A DNA stretch of 64,000 nucleotides, taken from contig JALIRH010000031.1 of NCBI GenBank assembly GCA_023055505.1, positions 434,001-498,000 of the forward strand. The letters are read 5' to 3'. Shown here in pieces: positions 10,178 to 21,689 of the stretch (positions within the stretch are counted from its first letter, which is position 1; each line of letters begins with the position of its first letter). The stretch comes from Callipepla californica brunnescens. Its lineage: Eukaryota; Chordata; Aves; Galliformes; Odontophoridae. A program made the position numbers and the translations under genes. The notes under the pieces are model-generated. The model did no database searches. It saw nothing but the letters and a program-made list of their open reading frames with translations, and was not told the origin of the DNA.

Positions 10178-11047
10178 CTGTGGGTGCCCTACCTGTTTAC
10201 AAGCAATAGTTGCTGTAGCTCTGTTAGTAGAAGAAGCAGGGAAGATTGCTTTTGGGGGTGAATTAAAGTTTATACTCCACATAACATAAGGGGAGTACTA
10301 CAACAAAGAGCAGATAAGTGGATTACAGATGCTAGACTATTGAAATATGAAGGGATCCTAATACGTTCACCTAAGTTAGAAACAGAAACTACAAGTTTAC
10401 AAAATCCTGCTCAATTTGTATACGCAGAACCAGATGAAGATTTAACCCATGACTGTATTCAGTGCATAGAGTATCAGGCTAAAATACGGGAGGACTCAGA
10501 AGAGGAGGAGTTATGAGAAGGGGAAAAATTATTTGTAGATGGCTCCTCCCGGGTGGTAGAAGGAAAGCAAAAATAAGGGTATGCTATAATAAACGGGAAA
10601 ACATTTGCAGTAATTGAATCGGGACCATTGGATAAGACGTGGTCAGCTCAGGCCTGTGAATTATATGCAGTTCTTAAAACCCTACAGATGTTAAAAGGAA
10701 AAACCGGGACCATCTATACAGATTCTAGATATGAGTATGGGGTAGTCCATACCTTTGGAAAAATATGGGAGGAAAGTGGATTGGTAGCCTCACGTGGGAA
10801 AGGGTTAATTCACAAGTGGTTAATAAGACAAACTCTAAGGGCAATAAGAGAACCAGAGAAAATCGCAGTAGTACACGTAAAAGGCCAACAGGGGGGGATG
10901 TCGGCTCAAATAAGGAGAAATAATTTAGCTGATGAAGAAGAAAAAAGAGCTGTCTTATTGATCCTAAAGGAAATACAGGCTGATAGTCCCCAAAAAGAAA
11001 CAATCGAGGCTACACTTGCTACACAAGAGAAAGGCTCTGACAAATGA
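10178..11047 (+). pseudogene. ERV connection/RNase H domain, broken
   Basis: Pol continues in shifted frames. A TGA near 10514 and a TAA near 10577 interrupt the start of the RNase H domain (FVDGSS, the first acidic motif, near 10531). An open block at 10628-11047 carries the ELYAV and IYTDSRYEYGV motifs typical of RNase H and the C-terminal helix region. The domain is recognisable but cannot be read through. Confidence 0.75.
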
Positions 11048-11490
11048 AGGCTGAGGAAAAGGAGGGAAAACGGTCATTACCTGATGGAAGAGAGGTAATC
11101 CCTAAAGGACTAGTTTGGAGAATATTAGGAGAATTTCATAAACAGACTCACTGGGGAGTTCAGGCCGTGGTGGACCAATTGGCAATTAAATATATGTGTA
11201 TAGGCGTTTATAGTATAGCCAAACGAATTGAAGATAATTGTATGACTTGTAGGAAAATAAATAAACAACTGAGGAAAAAATACAGGGAGGAAGGGAATTG
11301 GCTGTTAGACCTTTTGCTGAAATACAGATAGACTTCACAGATCTCCCAAAGGATGGAAGATATAAATAATTATTAGTGATAGTAGACCACTTAACACATT
11401 TTGTGGAGGCCTACCCCACTGCTAGGGCAAGAGCTCAGACAGTAATTAAGGCATTGTTCAAACTTATTATTCACAGATAAAATGAAAAAT
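11044..11490 (+). pseudogene. ERV integrase, N-terminal half, truncated
   Basis: The HHCC zinc-binding head is visible in 11044-11280 (FHKQTHWG and CMTCRK supply His and Cys ligands). The catalytic core begins in another frame, with IDFTDLP carrying the first catalytic Asp near 11330, then LLVIVDHLTHFVEAYP after an in-frame TAA near 11367. The match ends near 11490, before the remaining catalytic residues. The 51 bp at 11275-11325 recur at 9117-9167. Confidence 0.8.
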
Positions 11491-11807
11491 GAGAAATCCA
11501 TAGTTAAATAAATAGCATATGAGCATACGTTATTAAAAAAGTTTACTTTTTGCAAAATTACTCATGACTTCACTTGAAATAGTAAATGAATCGGTTACGT
11601 ACATTCTAAACCAACTTGCTGTGATATGCCCCAGAAAGAATGTTAAAGAGGCATTTTTCTCTTGTCTTTCTCCTGACTGAAGAAAGAAAATGTAGCGGAA
11701 AAGAGGTGTGCAGCGCATGACAGGTGTCGGTAGCAAAAATGGCTGCTGCCATTGGGCTTTATTATAACCATGACTGTAGTAAAGATGACTGTGAAAGAAA
11801 GGCTGCA
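11491..11807. other. Non-coding spacer between ERV and CR1
   Basis: AT-rich sequence with no motif I recognise. It may be original host DNA flanking the truncated ERV or part of an unrecognised repeat. Confidence 0.3.
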
Positions 11808-13137
11808 TAGATTCATAGAATCATTCAAGACAGATGGGACCGTTCATTCACGGATGTTCACGGATGGGTGGATGTTCACGGATGGATGCGATTGGCCTTC
11901 TTGGCCAGCTGGGCACACCGCCGGCTCATGCTGAGTCGAGCATCGACCCCCAGGTCCTTTTCCTCTGTACACTCTTCAAGCCATTCTGCCCCAAGCCTAT
12001 AGCATTGCATGGGGTTATTGTGGCCAAAGTGTAGGACCCGGCACTTGGCCTTATTGAACCTCATCCTGCCAGCTGGACTTAACTCCATTAACCACTGCCC
12101 GCTGGGCACGGCCCTCTAGCCAGTTCTCAACCCAGAGAATAGTGAACCTGTCCACATAATGTGCCACCAGTTTCCCCAGGAGAATACTGTGGGAGACCAT
12201 GTCAAAGGCTTTGCTGAAGTCCAGGTAGACTACATCAACAGCCTTTCCCTCATCTACCAGTCTGGTCACCCAGTCGTAGAAGGAGATGAGGTTGGACAAG
12301 CACGACCTGCCCTTTGTGAACCCGTGCTGGCTGGGTCTGATCCCCAGATTGCCACGCACGTGCCGTGTGATCTCCCTCAAGATCAATTGCTCCATAACTT
12401 TCCCTGATACCGAGGTCAGGCTGACAGGCCTGTAGTTCCCCGGATCTTCCTTACGGCCTTTCTTGTGGATGGGAGTCACATCAGCAAGCCTCCAATCTTG
12501 TGGGACCTCTCCAGATGCCCAGGAATGCTGATAGATGGCAGAAAGCGTCTTGGCATTCACGTCTGCCAGCTCCCTCAGCACCTTTGGGTGGATCCCATCT
12601 GGTCCCATGGACCTGTGACAGTTCAGATGGAGGAGCAGGTCTCTGACTGTCTCTGCTGGGATCACAGGGGGTGTATGATGCGCTTCGTCCCAGACTGCCA
12701 GGTCAGGGTGAAAAGTATCCTGAGCATAACTGATCTTTCTATTAAAGACAGATGTGAAGAAGGCATTGAGAACCTCAGCCTTTTCCTTATCCTCTGTGGT
12801 TACATTCCCTGCCGCATCAAGTAAAGTAGGGAAATTCTCCTTAGTTCTTCTTATACTGTTAATATATTTATAAAAGGATTCTTTGTTCTCTTTTACTGCA
12901 GTAGCCAGTCTAAGTTCAAGCAGGGCTTTTGCATTTCTAACTTCCTGCCTGCAGATCTTGGCAAGTTCCCTGTAGTCTCCCCAAGTAGCCTGTCCCATCT
13001 TCCAGAGGACATAGACTCTCTTTTTCTCCTGGAGTCTCAACAAAAGATCCCGGTTCATCCACACTGGCCTATTTCCCCTCCGGCTTGACTTACGGGACTC
13101 AGGGACAGCCTGCTCCTGTGCCTTTAGGATTTCCACC
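11808..13137 (-). mobile_element. CR1 LINE, minus strand, with the shared internal deletion
   Basis: A 361-codon minus-strand frame (13136-12051) covers the region before and through most of the CR1 RT: RPVWMNRDLLLRLQEKK, MGPDGIHPKVLRE, TPIHKKGRKEDPGNYRPVSL, GRSCLSNLI and motif A VYLDFSKAFD. At about 12050-12070 it jumps from NGVKSSW to [12 protein letters not shown], lacking the FADD catalytic motif, exactly as in the copy at 5348-6748. Near 11830-11885 a short tandem ATGTTCACGGATGG repeat replaces the ORF C-terminus, before the TGAATCTA-type tail at about 11808-11830. Its 5' end abuts an MROH exon at 13138. Confidence 0.92.
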
Positions 13138-13138
13138 A

Positions 13139-16100
13139 GTTAGATGCTGACTGGCTGCCTGTGTCTGAAGAGGAAAAGGAGGCTTTAGATTGTATCGAGG
13201 CCTACATCGAGAGGACAGAAAAGGTAACGGCAGCCGTCTCCATCTCAGCTGTGCCTGCAACTCCAAACAGTCCCTCCAGCTCTGCTGCCAGGCTGCAGGA
13301 GGGCTGCTGGCTGGCTGGAGCTGCTGCCTTCCAGGCATGCTGTGCTGCTCCGCGCCCTGCAGTGCTCTGGGCCTGCAGGACACGGCCCTCCCAACTCACG
13401 CTTCCTCCTTGTCTCTCTGTGGTGGCCAGGATGGGATGCTAACAATGATGTTCCTGGAGAGCATCTGCAACATTTGCAAAATCAGGAAAGAGAAGGCCTT
13501 GAGTGAGAGCCTGGCTATTTTCTGCCATCGAAAATGCTTGGCAGAGAAAATACAGGTGAGGGGACAATATAAGAGGTTGTGGGAGGAGCAGAGCATCACA
13601 GGGGCTGTGAGGCAGGGGTGGCTGGGGGATGTAGGTGCCACAGAGATCTCAGCAGGAGGACACAGGGTGGCTCTGCGTTCCGGTGCTGGGCTGGGGGCAC
13701 GGGGGCTCCTCTGGCCCTGGTGACCAGCGCCAGGTCTGCTGGTGCTGGTGACCACCAGGTCTCATCTCAGTTGTTTCCTGCAGGAACTGCTGGAAAATAA
13801 GCCCGTAGAGCAGATGTGCACAGCCATGCTTGCTATCACTGCCTTCAGGTACGTGCCCAACCCTGCTTTTGCCCATGCATCCCCTAATCACGATCCTGGT
13901 GGCCCTGACCGTAGCCTGGATGCATCCCCCAATGTGTGCAGGGAGGCCCTCAGCTCTCCCCTTCTCTGCGCTTCTCATGAGGTTGGAGAAAGCCCTGAAG
14001 CTTCCTGCAGGCTCTCAGCTGTAGCCCCACAGCAGGAGCCAGCCCCATGGTGGAGGTGGCTCCCAGCAGGGCTCCACTTCCCTTGCAGGGAACCCTGTCC
14101 AGGGGAGGACCTGTTCCAACCCTGCTCTGGCATCGAGGCACTGCTCCCCAACATCAAGTTCTCTCTACTTGCAGTGAATTGAAGGCAGCTTCAGAGGATG
14201 AAATTATACCTCTTTTAAATGCTTGCTTCAAATCCGTCTTCTACGTTCCTCCAAAAGAGGACTTGAACATTGAACTTTACAATCACGTATGTACTGGGTA
14301 AACTACTGGAGATCCCATTATTCGTGTGCAGACATTACCAAGGATCCTTGCAGGCAGGGTCTTGGCACTGCTTCCCCCACCCCTTTTCTCCCGCTCTTGC
14401 CATGGGTTGGACAACAGCCGACACTGACCACCGGGTCTGCGCACAGCATCCCTGTGGCAATGGAGCCTGTCCCGGGCTGGGCATGCATCTGCCAGTGTCC
14501 TTCCTTATAGTAAAGGGGTTCCCAGAAGCTTCCTCGGGGTGAGAGGGCCCTCTGAAAGACTCTCACAACCTGTTGCTGTCTTTACAGACCCTGTGTGCTA
14601 TGGACAGAATGCTGCAAGTATGGCTGCTCAGCAGTTGCACCTCTGACGGAGAGGAGCTGCAGAATATCCTGGAGGTCTGTCTATTGCACAGCTCTGCCCG
14701 TAAAGGGCTTGGCTGCAGCCCAGGGAAAGCCTGGATGGATGCTGTGATTCCAGCTGGAGCTCAGCAGTTCTGCTCCTGCTCGAATGGGCATCAGCAGCTC
14801 CCAGGCTAACCAAACCAGCATCTCCTCTCCTCACAGGTGCTGCTGCCCTTCACCACCTCCGAGAGCAAAACTGTGCGTGAGAGGGCCATCGAGCGGACAT
14901 GGAAGCTTTGTGGTTTCTTGGCCAGCAGTTTCTGTCTGAAGGTATGGAGCCAGGAATTTTCCAGCCACACTCTGTCTCCCATCCTCTGCATCCCAGAGCT
15001 ACCTGCAGCTCAGGTGTACCTGCAAGGCAAGCTTGGGTATACCTGGGAACCCTCAGCATGTGTCTGCCCTGAAGGGAGGATCTTAATCCTTCCTTTCCCT
15101 CTGACAACGTTCTCTCTCTCAGTTTGACATATCTTCCCTCCCTTTTTCCTTTTTACCACAGCCATTAATAGAATGACTCCCACCAACTCAGAGGACAGAC
15201 GTAGTCCTCATGACACTTGAAAAGACAAGCAGGAAACTGCAGCATTGAGGACCAGGAGTACGCCAGGATTATACTGGAGATGGTTCTGAAAGACCCTGTC
15301 ACCTGGCTGATGGATGTAAGCAGACCGAGGCTGGATTGCCGTGCCCTGCCCTCCACAGCTCTTGAGCATCCAAAGCCATTTAGAGGCAGCAAAGAGCAAT
15401 GGGAAAGGCAGTAATATCACTGGAGGCAGAGCAAATGACTGCAGTACACCAGCAGTAATATTCTTCCTGTGTCCTCCCAAACAGGTGCCAGAGATTCTGG
15501 GTTCCATCCACAGAAACCTGAAAAAAAATCAAGGATCACTTCAGCAGACTGTCCTAAGATTGCTGGATAAACTCACCTGCCATTTTCCCAGGGATGTGCT
15601 GACGAGTGTGGTGGTGCACCTTCCAGAGAGTGACAGGTACCAGCCCTGATAGCCCCACACGCTTGTTCCATGTGAAAACAGGGGATCAGAGACACTCTGT
15701 CTGCTGCAGAAAATCCCTGAGCAGCAAGCTCTCCACTGCACTGCGCTTTCCAGCGCTGGTGGGCTGCTCAGGGCTGCAGCAGCCAAAGCCAACGAAGGCG
15801 GCCTAGAGCTCCCCATCAGGCTCCAGCCCTGTGCCTCGGGGAAGGCCATCTCAGCCTCTGCTGCTCACCCACACAGGGTTCCCAGGCCTCCCCAGGCATG
15901 CTCGGCTTCAGGGCCAGGGCTGGTGTACAGCCTCCCAGGCCTGGTGGGCCTGCCTGAGCCATGGTGCAGTTGGTGGGGCAGACGTGCTGGCACAACATTT
16001 CTCTTCTTTTGCAGTACTGCTCTGAAGATCTGGAAGAGTATGCTTTCTTCCCCACTGTCAACAGTGGGGCAGGGGGGCTTAGAAGAGCTGCTCTTATTGC

Positions 16101-17452
16101 TTGAGAATAAAGATGACTACAGGATCCCACGAGTAGCCATCAGACTTCTTTGCCTGACGCTGAGTTACCAGACCATGCCCCTTGCTGGCCTTCAGGGCTC
16201 TTTTTCTGCAGCTCCCTGCCTCTCCCTGCCTTGCTCTTTCCCCCAGACAGGAGAACTGAGGAAGTGGAGGGGCAGAGTTGAGCCCGTATGCCTGGCTCCA
16301 GGAGAGCCGTGGCCTTCACACAGACGGAGCAGGCTGCAGGGCTGGGGAGAAGAGCCTGTGGCCACACATGTCTGGTACCAACTTTGTGCCAGCTCCTGCA
16401 GGTCAGTCTCTTTTCAAAGATGTGAGAGCAAGAGGCTGCGCTGGCCCAAGGGCAGGAGGAACAGGCCTTGTCGTCCCTGGTAGCTTTGTTGTTCTTAGTG
16501 ATGTGTGGCCCCTGTGCTGGGGACCTGCTCAGGCTCTGTACAACAAAGCATCTGCTGCGTAGGGTTACTTTCTGACCCTCCACTGCTGCCTTTACTTCCT
16601 CCACTGGCAATTCTCCCCATGTGCTGCAGCAGAAAGGTGGAGGCTAAGCAGGCAGCAAGTGCCCCAGAGGCACTGCTGAGGGCCAGCCCTGTTTCCTCCT
16701 AGGCCTGGAGCCCGGGGAGCTTTGCTTTGCTGTGGTAGGATGGCCGGGGAAGCACTCTGAGGCACAGGCACCCCGTGCTGGAAACCTGCTGCACTGATTT
16801 GCTTGGACCCACCGAGTTTTTGTGGAAAGTGTGATCCTGAAGCATCTCCCTTTCATCAGCCATGCTAATGCTATGGCCTGCTCTCCACAGCTCTTGGGCA
16901 TCTGACACCCTTTTAGGCCAGCATAGAGCAATGGGAAAGGCAGTAATGTCACTGGAGGCAGAGCAAATAACTGCAGTACAACAGAATGAGTATTCTTCCT
17001 GTGTCCTCCCAGCAGGTGCCAGAGATTCTGGGGTCCATCCACAGAAACCTGAAAGAAAATCACAGTTCAATTCATCAGACTCTCTTTGCATTGCTGGATA
17101 TAATGACCTGCCAGTTTCCCAGAGATGTGCTGGAGTGTGTGTTGATGGATCTTCCTCAGTGTGACAGGTACCAGCCCTGACATCCTTGCACTGTAGTTCC
17201 GTGTGAAGAGTGTGACTCAGAAATGCTCTGGCTGCCACAGCCAAGGAAAGCTGCAGGTCATTCCCGAGGAGCAATCATGCTGTAACAGTATTAATCTTCA
17301 TTTGCAGCATTACTCTGGACACGTGGAAGAGTATACATACCGTGAGAGAGACATCAGCAAGAAACTTCTATGAACTGCGATGTGTTCTAGGGGACCAACG
17401 TTTCATTATGCTTCAGAGGAGTCATTTTATTGTGGAATTTAAGCTTGAATAA
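13139..17452 (+). CDS. MROH-family (maestro HEAT-like repeat) gene, 3' part, about 11 exons
   Basis: Exons read from AG/GT boundaries: 13139-13223 (5' limit cut by CR1), 13430-13555, 13784-13848, 14175-14286, 14588-14674, 14837-14941, about 15243-15315, 15485-15636, 16015-about 16160, 17016-17167 and 17308-17452, with TAA at 17450-17452. Phases agree for the first six exons and from 15485 to 16015. The exon at 15243 has an unclear 5' boundary that does not keep phase, and no clear donor was found after 16160. The product is a string of amphipathic helices (for example the EEEKEALDCIEAYIERTEK start and the VPEILGSIHRNL and KIWKSML segments) as in MROH/maestro proteins, whose molecular role is poorly known. 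Family assignment is from recognition. The 5' end is missing, so the gene may be a recently truncated copy; the frames themselves look little decayed. Confidence 0.65.
15340..15640 (+). repeat. Tandem duplication unit 1 in the MROH gene (exon 15485-15636 plus upstream intron)
   Basis: The intron tail and the 152-bp exon here match 16870-17180 at an offset of about 1.53 kb. Shared stretches include GAGCAATGGGAAAGGCAGTAAT in the intron and GTGCCAGAGATTCTGGG at the exon start. Both exons are 152 bp and both keep AG and GT splice sites. Confidence 0.85.
16870..17185 (+). repeat. Tandem duplication unit 2 in the MROH gene (exon 17016-17167)
   Basis: This is the second copy of the block at 15340-15640. 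The following exon (17308-17452) likewise resembles the start of the exon at 16015 (TLDTWKSI versus TALKIWKSM), so a two-exon unit was duplicated. The second unit ends with the gene's stop codon. Confidence 0.85.
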
Positions 17453-17629
17453 TTCTTCAGATGCCTTTAGAGTAAATGGGTTGATAAACTTTTAATTGTC
17501 ACAGTCTCCTAATAGCCTTATCACTGTAGTAATGTAGTCTGTAAATATTGGATGATGCTAATTGTAATGCGTACTTGCTATGGAAACTCTTTAAGACCCT
17601 GCTAAAGAGTTTGTCTGCTTCTTTCATAT
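17453..17629. other. MROH 3' flank
   Basis: Non-coding, AT-rich sequence after the TAA. No clear AATAAA is seen. Confidence 0.3.
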
Positions 17630-18150
17630 AGGCCCCCCTTCAGATACTTCAGATACTTCAGATACTGAAAGGCCGCTATCAGTTCTCCCAGGTGCCTCCT
17701 TTTCTCCAGGCTGAATAGCGCCAGCTCTCTCAACATGTCCTCTGAGAGGAGGTGCTCTATCTCTTATACATTTTGTGGCCCCTCCTATGCAGAGGGTTCC
17801 ACATCTGGGTTCAGTTAGTACTCCTGATGAGATCTTACCAGAGTAGAGTAAAAGGGCAGAATCATCTCCCTTGACTGGCTGATTATGTATCTTTTGAAGC
17901 AGCCTAGGGTACAATTGGCTAACTGGGCTTGAGGGCACATTGCTGTCTCATATTCATCTTGCCATCCACCAGTACCCCCAAGTCCTTTTTGGTAGAGCCG
18001 TGCTCTGTCCTTTTTGTCCCTCAGCTGATAGTGGGATTTCCCAAAACCCAGCTGCAAGCCTTTGCACTTGGATTTGCTGAACCTCATAAAGTTGACCATG
18101 GTCCACTGCTCAGCCTGACTACATCTCTCTGGGTGGCAGAGAGATTGAGC
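17630..18150 (-). mobile_element. CR1 LINE fragment, minus strand
   Basis: Minus-strand pieces read as the CR1 ORF2 C-terminal and 3' region: LPFYSTLVRS at about 17850, and upstream the SKCKGLQLGFG segment (about 18070). The plus-strand text CTTTTCTCCAGGCTGAATAG near 17698 is the complement of the conserved CR1 3' region. Copies are diverged, with stops. Confidence 0.7.
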
Positions 18151-18390
18151 ACATGGCTCTAAATTTGGACATCTTTATTATTACTAATGAATAATATTTA
18201 TGTGTAGAAACATAAGCTTTTGGAGATCTCAGTCCTCTGTAAACAAGAGTAGTTTTTTGTGAGTTCTTCCATAAGTTAAGTCACTTTAAAATAAGTCAGT
18301 TAGTAAAATCCTTCTTGAGAATAATTTATGGCCTTCACGTAGTAAATTTTTCTTCTCTTTTTAACTAGATAATATAATCTGTATTTATAG

Positions 18391-18505
18391 TTGTGTGATC
18401 ATCAGAAACTGAAAGTGAATGCTGTGGGTGCACCTGATAAATTGTGTGCTGAAACCTTACCTTCAAGAACTATTGAAGAATTACAGTACATATCAGATTG
18501 TATTG
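18391..18505 (+). pseudogene. SMC5: SMC5 pseudogene exon (hinge region)
   Basis: After TTTATAG the open frame contains KLKVNAVGAP and LPSRTIEELQY, matching the SMC5 hinge-region segment KLRVNAV..PSRSLNELKQY. This exon has no stop. The 3' boundary at GT 18506 is a best guess. Confidence 0.75.
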
Positions 18506-18539
18506 GTGGGAAAGGTTTTAAATATGATGTTTCCATGTC

Positions 18540-18960
18540 ATAGCGATGTGTTATCCCCTCCTATGAAGAAAGGCTGAGGAAGCTTGGCTTGTTCAACCAA
18601 GTTTCATGGAGACTTTATTTCAGCCTTTATTCAGCCTTTTTTGCAGCCTTCATGCAATATTTGAAGAGTGCTTATAAAAAGGTAGAGAATTACTTTTTAC
18701 ACTGTCAAATAGTAATAGACAAAGGGGAAGAGTTTTAAACTAAAAAGAGGGAAATTTACATTAGTTGTTACGAAGAAAGTCTTTATTGAAGGCTGTGGAG
18801 CAGGTTGCCCAGAAAACCTGTGGGTGGCCTGATTCCTGGAGGTGTTCAAGGCCAGGTTGGATGGAGGCCCTTGGTAGCCTGATAGGGCAGAAGGTGGCCT
18901 GCTCAAGGTAATGCAGTCAGAAATGGGTGATCATTAGGGGCCCTTCCAGACCAGAAACAT
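18540..18960 (+). mobile_element. CR1 LINE 3' fragment
   Basis: GAAAGGCTGAGGAAGCTTGG (about 18568) and the later GAGCAGGTTGCCCAG and TGGAGGTGTTCAAGGCCAGG stretches (18797-18860) are the conserved 3' portion of CR1. Diverged, no coding capacity. Confidence 0.75.
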
Positions 18961-20800
18961 GATTGAAGGGGTGAGGTGTACTGAATAGCACAAGAACCCT
19001 TATCAACTACAGATTTGCTTCTTTGGCAAGACAATGTGGAGGGAACAGAAAAAATGGATTTTCCTTCTATTTGGAGTTCAGAATTGAGAACAGTTCATGA
19101 TACGCAAATGTACTGTAAGATGATGTAACAAATCTAGTCAACTTAAGGCAGTTCTTCACAGAAAGTTAAATGAGTTTCACCTGAATCCCATTCGAAGTCA
19201 TCCTGCCCCATGGAATGTTCAAAGCAATGATTTGCAAGCTGCTTCTTAATTTTTCTACATCAGATCTTCAGATTATGGCCACTCTGCTTTATAATTTCCA
19301 TTAAATTAATGGGGTGAATATCATAAAAAGCTTTTGTATTCTTAGGTACAGGCTGAGAGTTCCCACTGAGAGTCATTTCCCTATCTTACTCTTTTGTATG
19401 GTCTTCCAAGCTCATCGTTGGTGGATTACAATGGGTAACATACATGACTATTTTCATCTTTAGTCCTTACTTAACCTGTTCATACTTGATATCCATTTTA
19501 TTCCTTTTACAAAGAAGGAACTTTCCAAGTAGAAGCAGACTTTGAGCTCTCTGAGAACAGTTAAGGGTTGCATTTTTGAGAATCTCAGGGAATAAACTTT
19601 CTAAATGAGTAACAAATTGCTTTTTTGGGGGCAGTGGGTGTTGGTCCTACTTATTTCTGTTTCTCATGCTTGGAGAATGAGGGAAAAGGTAAAACTGTGA
19701 AGGGTCTTAAGTGAAATCCTTTGCACTTAATGCTTTCTCTGAGCTTTTTTTTTTTTTTTTTTTTTTTTTTCTGAACAGCAGTTCTTCCATCTCTGTTTAT
19801 TACCTGATAAAGCAGATACCTGTATTATAGGTCTGTGAATTACATTTTATGGGCTGTTCAGATTTACTCTGTTGATTCTCTGTCCTTTCCAAAGCACCCT
19901 GGACAGCAAGTAAGAAAATCACTGATACAAGGGGAAAGATAAGCTAGTGTTCACAACATGTTGCACTTGATATTTTCTGTCAAGCTGTGCTGAATTTTTC
20001 TTTCTGCTTTTATTCTGATTTTGTTTCATATGTCTCAGATAAATTTTTAGTTTAAAAGCAGACCATTTAATAGAGATGAGCACATGATAAAAAGTGTAGC
20101 AGAAATATTGTCAGTTGTGGTGTGGCTGTAAAGCAAAATAAACAGCTTTTGGTGTCCAGGAACCAAATAAACAATGTTTCAGGTGCTTTTTTTGTATACT
20201 AAGGAAAAAAAAAAAAAAAAAAAAAAGTGGAGGTCAAATTGATTTTGTCTTATGGGGTCTTTGCTATTCCTGATTTTCTAAATCATGCTTTTTAAATACA
20301 GCAACACATTGCATTTTGGTAAACATTTGGTTATTTGTAATATCATGTTCAATGTGATTAATTTAAGATCAGTACTTCAAATACTTTTATACCTCATACT
20401 TTTTCATAAGCAGATGTTTTCGTAAGTGAAGTTCATGCTTTACAGCACACCTTTTCCTCTGTTTCTTAAATGCTTCTGCTTTTCAGGTCCACCAGCTAAA
20501 TTTTCATACCTAGAAGAGCCTTGTTTGCGATGCAGTGAACAAGCACACGAGTACAGAAATGTTCATAGGCTTTACCAAAGCCCATTTATATAATATACCT
20601 AGAGAAATCATAGGCTATGTAATGATATCTTAGCACTTCTTTGCTGACTATTCTAAATTATAAGTATGATGATGGCTTATTAATAATGGCTTGCTAACAG
20701 ATCGGAATTTTACATGAGTTGATCTTCATTACTTTAGTCTTTAGCTAGTCCACTTCTTGCTCTGAAAAGCAAGAAATTATTTTTTTAAATTATTTTTTAG
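18961..20800. other. SMC5 pseudogene intron
   Basis: No gene is seen. It holds a T26 run at 19745-19770 and an A22 run at 20205-20226. The SMC5 exon expected between the hinge exon and 20801 was not recognised here, so it is lost or too diverged to see. Confidence 0.5.
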
Positions 20801-20972
20801 GTCATAAAAGAAACCAAACTTGAGCAAAATGGCACAACAGAAGAAAAATGTACCATTAGAGTATCCATCTATGTGGAATTACCCTTCTCTACTACTGTGT
20901 CTGAGGCCAGCCCAGTTTCTCAGTTACTGTGTGGATACAGATGAAAGAAGGCAGCTGGAAAACTAGCATCAA
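20801..20972 (+). pseudogene. SMC5: SMC5 pseudogene exon, frameshift plus stop
   Basis: The exon opens with VIKETKLEQ and EEKCTIR in frame 1. The conserved continuation (LRPAQFLS, DERRQLEN) lies in a frame shifted by one base from 20901, and ends in TAG at 20964-20966. The acceptor TTTTTTAG and donor GTAGGA are kept. Confidence 0.85.
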
Positions 20973-21095
20973 GTAGGAATTTACTTTTATGTTATGCGTT
21001 GTATCAGTTACTATTGCATGACATATGTAGCCAGCTTGCATGTATCTGTGCAGCATATTTTGTTGGTAATGCTAATCTGTTTTCTCTTACTTCAG

Positions 21096-21231
21096 AGTAT
21101 CAAGTATATATTACAGTCAATAGATAAGCAGTTGATGACATTGTGTGAGAGACAATGAGCTAAAGCAACAAGATAAGGAGCTTTTGGAGGCAGAAGGAAG
21201 TAGCTGGAATAAAAAACTGCTGTGAAGTACT
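21096..21231 (+). pseudogene. SMC5: SMC5 pseudogene exon, frameshifted
   Basis: The first part reads LQSIDKQLMTLCER; the conserved coiled-coil text DNELKQQDKELLEAE follows in another frame, with a TGA crossing the first. The segment corresponds to the SMC5 coiled coil. Confidence 0.8.
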
Positions 21232-21372
21232 GTAGGTAGGAAACGATCCTATATATGAGATTGGAACAGTTGTAACAGGACTCCAGTATACGCTTGTTAT
21301 TATTGTAACATGCTTTTAACCTGACAAAGTAACCAGTACTCCAGCATCAGATATAGGTCCAGTTTATTTAGC

Positions 21373-21580
21373 ATGGAGGAATTCACTTCCACCTCTTTGC
21401 TTCACTCGCCCTTCTACATCAGACACCATTTTGTCAGACTGCCCCACTGCTGCCTTCTGGGCAACCAAATGGAACAATGTTGTGGAGGAGTTTTAGCCTC
21501 TACTGCCTTGCCAGCAATATCTGCCTTTGATATCACAGTCCAACATAATAAAATGGGAGGTACTCTTTCTGGAGCAGCTC
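21373..21580 (-). mobile_element. Mariner end fragment (GalHop/Mariner1_GG-like)
   Basis: The right edge (about 21541-21578) reads ATAATAAAATGGGAGGTA then CTCTTTCTGGAGC, the reverse complement of the mariner terminal sequence seen at 36121-36150. The rest matches 36520-36665 of the second mariner relic. Only one end is present. Confidence 0.65.
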
Positions 21581-21689
21581 TCATACAAAAAGAAGAATGC
21601 GGACAGTGGAAGAAGGGATAGGTAATGTAGAAAGAATGCAGATATACTTTCTAATCATATGGAGAAGCAATTATGAAAGCTGAAGCTTA

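Larger units (their letters stand above)
6749..11490 (+). mobile_element. Class I (gammaretrovirus-like) ERV remnant, leader to mid-integrase
   Basis: In order: an untranslated leader (6749-7098), gag pieces, protease, RT, RNase H and the first half of integrase, all plus strand. Gag starting MGQ, an RT with YVDDLLLAG, and an integrase with an HHCC head place it with class I/gammaretrovirus-like elements. No 5' LTR is visible beyond the CR1 end at 6748. The element stops near 11490 in the integrase core, with no envelope or 3' LTR. Multiple stops and frameshifts, plus a repeated 51-bp piece, show it is a non-functional fossil. Confidence 0.85.

Noticed and set aside
13161..16702. Many overlapping frames on both strands over the MROH gene
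   Set aside because: They are shadows in GC-rich exons and introns; only the splice-consistent frame matches the MROH family.
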